A DNA stretch of 60,000 bases from Branchiostoma floridae (taxonomy: Eukaryota > Chordata > Leptocardii > Amphioxiformes > Branchiostomatidae): positions 13,896,240 through 13,956,239 of the forward strand of contig NC_049983.1 of assembly GCF_000003815.2 (NCBI RefSeq), given 5' to 3'. A program made the position numbers and the translations under genes. Below the pieces are notes generated by a model. That model was not told the origin of the DNA. It worked only from the letters and a program-made list of their open reading frames with translations, and did not search any database. Shown here piece by piece: positions 12,201-21,400 of the stretch. Numbering within the stretch: the stretch's first letter is position 1; every line of letters starts with the position of its first letter.

Positions 12201-13882
12201 TTTTATATTTACTTATAGGACTGCATGTACGCGATACATTTCACAATCATTGGACTGAGAGGCATTTAGGCGTCCCGTGTGAATGCATCACCGACTTTTT
12301 TTCTTGATCATTCATGCAGAATGAACACAATGTGCTTCTTTAAATGAATACCTTGGGGATAATGTTAAGTCTCTCTAAGCGGGTTAAGTAACAATCAAGA
12401 AACAGATGTTTCATTGTAAAGTGACACTGATATTTTTCGCGACCGAGGAACAATAGTCAGCCGGCTAGGTAAACAAAGAGTAACGCCCAACGTCCACTTT
12501 CATTGAAATGTTGTAGCACAAAGAAACTCTTCTCTGTCCTTTGTTACAGGTTGATGAAGCACTTTGAGGAACTTTACTTCCACCTGCTGAGGTGGACCCA
12601 CCGCCCCGCCAGACCTGACATCACCATGCCGGAGTTAGGGGAGGACCAGTACCACCTGTCGGAGGCCGGAGGGTATGTAGCTAATGTCTTGATGGAACTT
12701 ACTCGCAATAGGTGGAAGGCTGTATTTATGTCTTTTTCATTCCGCTGAAGTAACATTAAGTTTTTCCCCCCAAAATAGAGTACTTTAGGTTCAAATCACC
12801 ACAAATGATAGCAGTAGGGTCATATTTCCAAACCAGGGCCCGGTCGGGACGCTTTCGGGAACGAAATGGATGATACGTTGTATAAAATTTTTCACAAACG
12901 TCCCGGCCGGGCCCTGATTTTTAAATGTGACCCTACTACTATCATTTGTAGTGATTTGAACATGAAGTACTCTAATCCTAATTCAACAAAACAGATAACG
13001 TAAAACAATTGCATAACCTGTGTGTATTCCTTGACAAACACTTTGATGCTCATCCCGGCCGGCCCGGCTTGGAAATGTGGCCGTAGCATTACAGCGAGAT
13101 GCTGACAATGTTTCATGATATCACGTTATCACGGCCATATAAATCCATCCCCTGTTTTGTTCGTGTGTTTATAAAGGGAACTAAAGCGGTGCATCGATGA
13201 GATGACGGCGTTCCAGGCTGCCCACCCGACGTGGTTCCAGGACTCGCAGGGCAGCAGTCAGGCATGTGGCGGGGGTGAGGACACCGGTGTCCAGCCACAC
13301 AACGGCACTCCCAGTGATGTCCTAGACATTACGGGTCGTCATGATAACCACAGATTCGGTGGGCTTTACTATGGTTCTCAACCAGATGGTCAATGTCGCA
13401 ATGATCATGACTATGACTATGACCCGAGTCCAGAGAGTTTGGTCTCTTCTTTCAACGTGTCGATGACTAACGAGTTGGGCATGCAGGTAAACGGTCATTT
13501 TCGTGGCCAGCCCATGATTGACCAGTCCATGGCTGGCATGAGACGAGACTTTTCAGACCTTGACGCCGTGTGTACCGTGCCCCCGCCACCTGTCAGGAAC
13601 AGTGTAGACACCAGGATGGTAGTACCGAACGGCGGGGTCATGGAAGGTCACGCAAACCGCCGTGCGTCACCAGCTCGGGCTGTGGGCCATCAGACGATCC
13701 AATCGGGTGACACTTCGGACTATTCCGTAATACCGAACCTTGCTACCCCAAATCCGTTCATCTCTCCGAGTGTGGCTCTCCTTGCCAGACATGTCCAACA
13801 GGCTCAGGCAACTCAAGGAGGACAAGCAAGCGAGGATGAAGGACTAGGTACCCTTAATGTGTCACGAACGACAGACGTCTAA
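3285..13882 (+). CDS. IL17RA: IL-17 receptor A-like cytokine receptor, complete, 15 coding exons, 887 aa
   Basis: Type I membrane receptor of the IL-17 receptor family, expected to bind an IL-17-like cytokine and signal through SEFIR-SEFIR contact with an Act1/CIKS-like adaptor. Coding exons: 3285-3437, 7198-7222, 7511-7678, 7927-8051, 8453-8603, 9019-9060, 9309-9469, 9596-9649, 9870-9927, 10242-10370, 10585-10710, 11360-11766, 11953-12188, 12550-12672, 13177-13882; all phases join. Residues 1 to about 25 are a signal peptide (WRTPVLLLLLLCLA), then a basic stretch and a Cys- and N-glycosylation-rich ectodomain with two modules (LNVTWEPPDD; VNVTFEP). Residues 326-348 are the membrane helix. 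SEFIR starts at about 474 (PVLLIYSHDH). After it, YMLMKHFEELYFHL and the AAHPTWFQD segment match the IL-17RA-specific extension as I remember it, so type A is preferred over type D. The tail from about 675 is disordered. One intron appears to use a GC donor (after 10370). Confidence 0.85.
3438..7197 (+). other. intron 1 of the IL-17RA-like gene (3.8 kb), no gene seen
   Basis: The intron runs from GTAAGG after 3437 to the TTTTCCAG acceptor at 7197. Several short open frames on both strands lack codon structure, splice context or recognisable motifs, so I left them out. The only structured element I see is the hairpin insertion at 6931-7039. Confidence 0.6.
6931..7039. mobile_element. small hairpin (fold-back) element with 11 bp target-site duplication
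   Basis: The direct repeat AATAGCCATCT occurs at 6931-6941 and 7029-7039. The 87 bp between them begin agtctgg, end ccaggct, and fold back on themselves: the left arm (6942 to about 6979) pairs with the right arm (about 6996-7028). The design matches the element at 32431-32551. The precise duplication marks an insertion. Confidence 0.65.
7688..7783 (+). repeat. (GAGT)n microsatellite just inside an intron
   Basis: Nearly pure GAGT/GTGA repeat starting 9 bases after the exon 3 donor (exon ends 7678) of the IL-17RA-like gene. It produces long spurious Leu-Thr-His-Ser frames on the other strand. Confidence 0.9.
8647..8780. repeat. inverted-repeat (hairpin) element
   Basis: cctttttccgtcttttttt near 8647 is the reverse complement of aaaaaaagacggaaaaagg near 8762-8780, with a long C-run followed by an A-run before the right arm. 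It is a short MITE-like fold-back in an intron of the IL-17RA-like gene. Confidence 0.55.
10101..10181 (+). repeat. two-copy tandem repeat, ~40 bp unit
   Basis: Units 10101-10140 and 10141-10181 both begin atgttgcaacaatgtaaggt and end gttgcaagcc, differing at a few positions. Intronic, just upstream of the exon encoding the membrane helix. Confidence 0.8.
11360..12672 (+). CDS. IL17RA: SEFIR-encoding exons 12-14 of the IL-17RA-like gene
   Basis: These three exons encode the cytoplasmic signalling domain. Exon 12 is read from an acceptor at 11359 (GCTACAG), which completes the codon left open at 10710. It ends in GKIPWLCQQIKKAKR, covering the early SEFIR strands and helices. Exon 13 supplies VILVCSEGTKRIWKDI, the conserved strand and Cys-Ser motif of the family. 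Exon 14 is joined in phase 2 through the donor CTACAT|GTACGC at 12188. Another potential reading of exon 13 runs on past 12188 but ends at an in-frame stop, so the spliced form is preferred. The junction gives NNYM-LMKHFEELYF, which fits the family. Confidence 0.8.
12778..12972. mobile_element. TA-flanked MITE with ~45 bp terminal inverted repeats
   Basis: The left end (gagtactttaggttcaaat, from 12778) is nearly the exact reverse complement of the right end (atttgaacatgaagtactc, to 12972), and the inverted match extends about 45 bp. TA dinucleotides at 12776-12777 and 12973-12974 fit a TA target-site duplication, as in the Tc1/mariner group. A GC-rich inner palindrome (gggcccggtcggg / cccggccgggccc) is shared with sequence at 13050-13091 and 27125-27330. 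It lies between exons 14 and 15 of the IL-17RA-like gene. Confidence 0.75.
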
Positions 13883-14328
13883 AACGGCCCAGTGCATTGA
13901 AATTTTCCCCACGTCTTTGTGTATAATAATGTGTCTCTATCTAATGTTTTACATTTCTAATCATTACTGCATTGTTATTGTAACATGCGCCATGCCGCTC
14001 GTCATTATAGATGAGTTTGCCAAAATTGCGGGTGGTTTGTTTGCACTACCGCAGCAATTCGTCGCGTCGACAAGTGTTTTCACAACCATCTATAATGAAT
14101 ACGCGGTCTCAAGGCGTGTGTATCTAATGTTAAGTGGGTAATTTTGTAAAAAGAGCAATAGTTTGCGCTTGAAGTGCTGTACATATATGCATTGGAGTGT
14201 TCAGATCGGAAGTTAGATACGAGTTTGATCCTGATCATAGTATATTGTATTTCATGATCAAACAGAATGGTCAGCCACATGCTTGACGTAAACGGTCCCG
14301 TTCCTAGTTTCAACACTATGTGTTTGTG

Positions 14329-14334
14329 AATAAA
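14329..14334 (+). terminator. AATAAA polyadenylation signal, probable end of the IL-17RA-like transcript
   Basis: First clear AATAAA after the stop codon at 13882, giving a 3'UTR of roughly 450-470 nt. The convergent sulfotransferase gene ends at 14861. Confidence 0.5.
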
Positions 14335-14860
14335 ACGATCGCGCAATATGTGCATCCTGCCTAAAGTCTTTCAAAAGTACTAGATAACCGAATATGTATG
14401 AGTTTTAGACGTGCTTTTCCGAAACCCAGAAGAACATTTACCAAACGATTGAACTTTTTTGTCAGAGCTTGTGTTTGATGATACATGCTGTTGAGTAATA
14501 AGCATGTGTGTCCTTAATCGTACTGTCTAACTCGAAGATTTGTGTGTATAGTACACTGTATATACTTTTCTGAATCGTAGATAACTGCACAGAAGAATGT
14601 TGTTTTCTTGGATAGCCAAATGTCCTTCAAAGACCCAGTGTACCTAGGGTAACATATCTTATCTACAATTCGGTAAATGTCTTAGTGTGTACTTTTTTGC
14701 AATATAACCATGTATCACTGACAGATTCAATGGCAATATTAATAAAAGAAGAATACCAATTGCCTTTCAAAATATCCAGGACAATAAATCATATCTGGGA
14801 AGATGTGTATATTTTTCTCAATGTCTCGGCTTTGTTACGTTTTAGTGCCAATGTTTCACA

Positions 14861-17133
14861 CTACTCATATTCAAACTCAAGACCACTTCCTTCAAATCTG
14901 TCTTTGAAGTGATTGTCGAACGCCTCGCTCTGTGGCTGTGTGAAGTTGTTCTTCCAGTCACCTACGACTCCTGGAAGGCAACAAAAGAACAACCTCACTT
15001 TTCAAACTACGAACTCAATCAAGAAACGAAATATAGTTCACTGTATTCTATACCAAAATACCAAGTGTAGTTTTGATAGTTGTGGTTACCCTTTCTCTTT
15101 ATTTTGGCGAGTTTTTTCCCTGGCTCTATTGGCGTCTCAAAACTGCAAGACTTCACCACAAAATCCACGTCTTCATCGCTGAGCGGCTTGTTCAGGAACG
15201 CTGCTATGTCCTTTACTGACGAAAACGTTTTCTACAGAGTACAAATATGGCCATCGGTGCAAATCATGTCTGCATGGCGTCACAAACAATAACAAGTTTT
15301 TTTTTAATAGTTTTTTTTCTGAAACAAGTTGGAACTTGGAAGTGGCCTCCGATGATTGTTGGCATTAGCTACATTTCATGATTGTAAAAGTGCGTAACAA
15401 ATAGACATATTTTTTAGCTCAAATAAAAAGCAAAATACATAAAAAGCATTGCTCTTTAGTAGGGCTTAACATCGAGTGTAGCATACAATGAATAATTTTC
15501 ATAAAAGAAGACATTATTAACAGAGACAAAGTTGAAGGAGTTTCAGTACTTACCTTCCTGAGATCCTCGTACTTGATGAAGAGAAAATGGGGGTCGTCCT
15601 TCATCTTCCACCAGCCAAGCACGTGGTCGTAATAAGACCCTCGAGTAACTACAAATGTAAAGGAAGATGATGTACGGATGTTAAACTGTTATTCATTTAA
15701 GTTTTATCAAGTAAAGTTTTTTTCTATCAATTTCTAACAGTAATGCACAAGGAGCAAACTTTTATTCAGGCCGGTTTTAAAACAATGTTGGAGCACTTAA
15801 ATCATGCCCTTTTGTTAAGTACAGTGCAATTCAGGCATCCAGTGGTTGCCCGTGAGGCTGTTGCATGTCGGTAAATTCTGTATACGGAATAAACCAGGCG
15901 TCAGATCTATCACAGTATTTGATACAGTAGGCGATCTAGCAATAGATCAACATTTAGTTCAAGGCTGGTCATTGTATGCTATTGGTTTTGTTCTGAAAGT
16001 AAATGGAACACAGAAAGGGACGGGATTTACCGTTTCCATCCAGGAAGTCTGCTTGAAACGTCTCCCAGGATTCAGGTGTTTTGAAGTAGTTGACGTTTTG
16101 GGACCAGAAATAGTAGGATGTACAAACGTCTTTGGGGTTTCTCATCAAAACCAACACTTTGATCTGAAACCAGTAAATGTGGATATTAAATTCACAATAA
16201 CACAGGGTGTCCACATGCCAAACGCATCGTTGTTCTATTTTGGTGCCTAAGGAACTTAAACAAGAAATGCTTTTCAAAAAAGCTGACCGCGCCACCAACT
16301 AACATTGCGCAATGGCGCGGCCGGCCATGCCGCTCGAAAGTTGATACCGGGCAGTAAGCTACGCAAGCGCGGCAAAAACGTACATGTACCTTCTGGAAGG
16401 GACGGGCTAGTCCTGGAGGCGCCAGATCTCTGCTAAGAAACGTATGGATCAGCCTTGGAGAAGCGCACCCTGACAGTTCCGCGTGGCATGGCGGTCTACC
16501 TGGATACGTGTGCTCTAGGGCAAAGTCCACGTCGTCATCGCACCTTTCTCTCTTTTCATGCAGGATTTGGCGCACAATATTCCGCAGCCAATGGGTACCT
16601 TTCATTTTGCAACAAAAATAACTTAATTTGCTCATCGTAATAAAATCCATAGTACAAACAATGACCTACAAATATCACCAAAAAATGCAGTAACATACAA
16701 GATTTTCGTTTTCATTGTATCCACATTACATGTCAAGGCCATTCAAAGCAAGCACGAAAATATTTCAGATTCTATGTGTTGCAAATCAAAATAGACGCTG
16801 TATGATCACAGTTGTTATTGTTACTGATTAAAAAATTGCAACAAGAATGTATCCAATCAGATGGTATTTTTTTTTATTTACCCGGAGATGATATCCAGAT
16901 AGTACATAAAGTTTTATCATGACCAAGCTCTGTTGGGAATTTACTGAAGTCACATTGAGGAAAAAGTTACCGGTCTTTAGGTATCCAATGGTCACCACGT
17001 CGCCATCTCTGAACTCAAAACTCTGCATGGCCTTTAGGTTGTCCTGGGTCACCAGACTTACAAACTGCCTGCCTTGATATTCAGTGTATGGTATGTCCGG
17101 GCCGGAGTTTAAGTAGTATGGCGACGTTGCCAT
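14861..17133 (-). CDS. cytosolic sulfotransferase (SULT-type), complete, 6 exons, 276 aa, catalytic His position altered
   Basis: Family role: transfer of sulfonate from PAPS to small acceptors. Minus-strand exons: 17133-16971, 16598-16390, 16163-16031, 15648-15554, 15210-15090, 14970-14861; all phases join and the frame ends in TAG. The 5'-phosphosulfate loop appears as YLKTGTHW (residues about 51-58), the 3'-phosphate site as RNPKDVCTSYYFW, and the C-terminal PAPS motif as RKGVVGDWKNNFT. The acceptor-side motif, normally KTHLP with the catalytic His, reads SPRLIHTFLS, so Phe108 stands where His is expected and a His lies two residues earlier. The segment between the CSF and RKG motifs is shorter than usual. 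The last exon (VVGDWKNNFT onward) is easy to miss because reading through intron 5 also gives an open frame to 15019. I cannot assign a substrate or a subfamily. Confidence 0.85.
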
Positions 17134-18235
17134 CGTTGAACATCAAGAAGTTGAAGTCACAGTGAGTTAAAGTCAAACTAGTCGGGTCAACCTTTGTTCT
17201 GACTACGGTATTGATAATGGAACACAAGTTTGGTTATGTAACTTATGATCGGTAGTTTTTCGGTAGTTGCAGCTTTTTTAGTTTGTTAAACCTTGACCTC
17301 CACACGGGGACTGTCAACTGGTCAAAGTACAGGAAGGGTCATTCACCATTATACCTGACAGGACGGGGTCAGTTGAGGCCATGTGGTGGCATGTGAGGTA
17401 TAAAGATGTCTCAGTGGGCGTCATGGCAGGAGGTTCCATGTCGGGTACCGCTCTATCAATGCGAGCAGGATCCTTCCAGTTCCAGGTCTGTGTGGATGAA
17501 ACCAGACAAAACGATGCAGATAAACTTTAAATGTTTTGACAATGATAGGCGCCAGAATATTTCGCTGAAGTGAACAAACCAAAGAGTCAAAATCTCAGCG
17601 GCACCGGAATGAAGTAAACAAGAGAGACCCCATACCTCCTTCGGAGACCCCATACCTCCATGACGTATTTTGAGCTTTTGTAGATTTATTGTTTCATCCT
17701 GTCTCATTGAATATGCAAATAAATCTGTATTTAGCACAATCTTTTTAATTCATGATGGTATTTGTGAGCAAATAAATACATTATATGTGTAGAAGTCCGT
17801 AAATTTGGCAGATTTCCACGTATACATTTGGTGATAAATGATTTACAAAATCTGTACATAGTGGTGTACACTTTACCTACTTACAAGTAGGTGATTTCCA
17901 TCATTACAACTATGAACTTATGGATGGTACTTTTATATCAATTATGCAAATTAGACTCGCATTTGCATAATTAGTATGCTTATGTTTCACCTTCCATAGA
18001 TTATATACATCATGTGTATGAAAGACTTATTACAGATTTATCGAATGAATTATGTGAATTACGTCCTAATTTGCATCACCGTATACATGCTGTGCTTTCT
18101 AAACTATCTACATGGCTCGTTCTTTTTACAGCCTTCCAAAACATTTGCTTGGAGATTAACTACAAGTACTTATCACCTTAGGTTCCTCACAAAGGTCAGA
18201 TCCCCACTGATCTACTCTTGCCAACATCTTGTCAG
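17134..18235. other. intergenic region between divergent sulfotransferase and properdin-like genes
   Basis: Presumably carries the promoter of the minus-strand sulfotransferase. A 16 bp segment (gagaccccatacctcc) is repeated in tandem near 17623 and 17643. An ATTATGCAAAT / ATTTGCATAAT inverted motif of the dispersed repeat family lies near 17940-17972. No gene seen. Confidence 0.5.
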
Positions 18236-18279
18236 AACTTCCGGTTTAGGGGAAAGTCAGAGAGGGAACTTCCGGTTTA
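18236..18279 (+). promoter_or_regulatory. paired ETS-like sites, the second overlapping a perfect kappaB-type motif
   Basis: The 13-mer aacttccggttta occurs twice, at 18236-18248 and 18267-18279, 31 bp apart, about three helical turns. The second copy overlaps GGGAACTTCC (18264-18273), which fits the Rel/NF-kappaB consensus GGGRNNYYCC. Both are about 190-230 bp upstream of the start codon of the secreted properdin-like gene. Whether they lie in the promoter or the 5'UTR depends on the unknown transcription start. Confidence 0.45.
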
Positions 18280-18466
18280 CGCCCGGGCCAGCACGCGCGT
18301 GGTTTCCCCTCAGCTTCCCTGTTCTGCACGGACAACGTCATCCTTCCTGTTGACTCGAAAAAGAAACGGTGATTCCCCCGCCGTGAGTGTACAAAACTCG
18401 CGATCTCACGGCTGTTCACTATTTCAAAGGTATTTCCAGGTTGCGCAGGGAGTGCTACAGGGAGCC

Positions 18467-21400
18467 ATGTCTGGAATAAGACTATTGTTGCTTTTCGTGT
18501 GCGCTGTGTGTTTGACAAACGCCGTATCAGGTAAGTGTAACCAACCACCGCTTCTAATTTGAAAATGGCACATGTATGACACCTTGTGTATTCCTACTAG
18601 AATATAAATCAATAGCCTAGATAAAGGCATACATAACGATTCATTCATACTTGGTACGTCGATAAAGGTTAGACATCCAGGTAATAAGATGCGACTAATA
18701 GCAGCCTTGAGTAGCTGCTTTTTGGTGTATTCATTGTAACATGCAAGCATTGATAGTATATGCATGGCAAATTGACGAAATTCATTTTGATTTCTACCAT
18801 TTATCTTGTAACGAAACGCAAGACTGTGGGAAATCGTTACGGGGACCGCATGCAGTTTCTTGCTATTTATGATGTGATTTGAAAAATTGACAATATCCGT
18901 ATAAAGCGCACGACGAGGAAACTGTACGATTTCTTGGATGAGTCGTCGGTGATACCAATTCAAGTTTCCTTGATAAACCATTTCATTTCAACAATATGGA
19001 TATCTTTAAAGTTGATGTACCCAAAAGGATGGATATTTGTTGTTTGCATAGTGCATCGTGTTGTTACCTTTGGCAAATTAGGAACAAATGCAACAAAAAC
19101 ATAATACTTTCTGTACCGTTTTAAATTCTTCTAAAAGATTAGTACATTTGTAATAGCTATTGTCGAGCCACCGCATGAGATCATGTCGTCCATGAAAGTG
19201 TTATTTCAGTAAACGGATAACGTAATTCCCTATTGTTCTACACACCTAGCTGTACTTCCCTGTTCCTCAAATTGCATCTGTAAAGCCCCTTGCTGATTGA
19301 TCTTAACTAAACCCTAGAACCGGACAGATGTAGTATACTGGCTATCTATAGAACAATTCTAGGAAAATTTCTCATCAATACTTATGATTTTGTACTTTGG
19401 GTGAAGGGCGATTTAAGTGACAAAGATAGCGCACGCAGCACGTGTAGCCATGCATTATATTGTACTTTCCAAGATTACGGTTGCCATCTTGGAATGTCCT
19501 CGGATTTTATCTGACTGGGCAGATTCTTCCTGTTCCGCGCCCAGCCAGGGGCGTTCACCCCGCAATGGCACCGTCACCATGGTGACCGGGTGAGTCGACA
19601 TTTGGGCGATAACAGGCACGTGGATCGGGTGAAAGTCGCGTATGCATGTTATGCGAAAAACCTGATGTTTTTCTCCCTTCTGAAAGCTGAAAGTATCTAA
19701 GCACCAGTTATCGCTGCAGGTCCTTAATTTTGTATGTAAAATGTTTGATTCAGTCTCCCCGACAAACGTGTATCAGCTGTCACTTCCTGATGAATTGGAG
19801 TAATTTAACGATGGATGGGGGGGGGGGGGGTCGGATAAAAAGCGATTTGGTATAATACTGAATGCAAGGGTATAGACAAAACTCGCATCTCCCATCTTTT
19901 GTTCTCCAAACCAAGACCCCCCCCCACCTCCGCTAATCGCTCGCGTGACTCATTTTTATTGGAAAACTTAGTATCATAATTCGCTCTGCTGGTTATGCCT
20001 CAGCTATGGTGTCGTTTGGGTAGCTGTGCAGTAATAGAACGGTCGTGATACGCAGGGACTTTCACCGCAGCTGTTCTTCCTCAATCGTTTAAATGCTTCC
20101 ATGTTAGACGCGTTATCGGTTAGAGGAAGAGGTACGGTCCTTTTCGGGGACGAATTTTTCATAGAAAAATATAGTCACAACGTGTTTCTCAGTTCTATTT
20201 TAGGCCGGTGACTGTTATGTCTATCAACATGAGCATTACACCTGTATACATAGATAAGACTGTTCCTCATTACTTGTGTGTATTTTAGGAGAGCATGATT
20301 TAAATGTCTCGATAGGCCACCATTAGCTATGTACACAATATGTCTCTCGAGACAATTGTAAGCGATTACGAAGGTAAACAACTTAATTTGTGATTTGCAC
20401 TTGTCACAACAGTCACTAGATTACATATTTACGTTGTGGCTCAACCGGGTTGCGGAAAAAATATCCTATCTGTACCTGTCATTGTCTTCTGATGTTTCGT
20501 CATAAAACGTGTTACATTATATGTTTTTTTTGTATATTCAAAATTTGTAAAATATCATTCATATCTAACAACATTTGCCTTTGGATTCAGTATGATCCCA
20601 AGGCAGATATCGGTTACGAAACCTCATGACAAACATGTCTGGCATACCAAACAAGCTAAGTCTGATTGCAATTAAAGTTAACGATGCTTTTACTACACTT
20701 TAGGAGCGAAAGTGTGTTGGCGCAAATTCGACCCTGCCACAAGAAGATGTTCCGAGGAGATAGAGGCGGATGGAGAATATGGCAGTGCGGAGGAGTGCTG
20801 CGGTCTGGAGCCCTTGGCGCAGGGATATTCCAGGAACCTGAAAGGAAAAAGATGCGTGCCGTGTGCAGAAATCAGGGGTGATGATCATGAGGGAAGGGAA
20901 GGTAGGTGTGATCTGATTGGCCTCATTTCAGTATACAGTTGATGCCTGCATTTCCTATTGGCATAAAGATAAGGTGATTGATTCAAGTAGAATGGGCCTG
21001 AAATCAATACGTTTCAGATGAGGAAATGATTCAGATATTCGTTCGCCAAGTTGATAATGGATCATGTTAACAATACACGACAGTGTTTGATATCAATTTA
21101 AAAAGATCAAGTGTTTATAGTTGTTCTCTTGCTTCCGCCGCAGGTTGGACTGAGTGGGGAGGCTGGGAGGGCTGCACTACCACCTGCGGCCAGGGGTGGC
21201 ACTTCAGGCGGAGGCGGTGTCTGGGCGACCCGGCCAACTGTGACGGTCCCGACACGCAGGTGCGACCATGTGACCAGGATCCATGCCCAGGTTTGTAGTG
21301 CATCATATACGATTGTGCTCTAAAATGTGTGGAGGCGGGGGTATAGTTTAGTGTTTGTAGGCAACGTAGATTTCACCAAAAAACGCCGTTTGCAAGTACC

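Noticed and set aside
11941-12307. Overlapping frames over SEFIR exon 13
   Set aside because: Alternative-frame readings of a GC-rich exon; only the frame from 11953 gives the conserved VILVCSEGTKRIW motif.
15019-15089. Read-through end for sulfotransferase exon 5
   Set aside because: The frame stays open to a TGA at 15019, but splicing at 15090 to 14970 restores the family's RKG..GDWKNNFT motif, which the read-through lacks.
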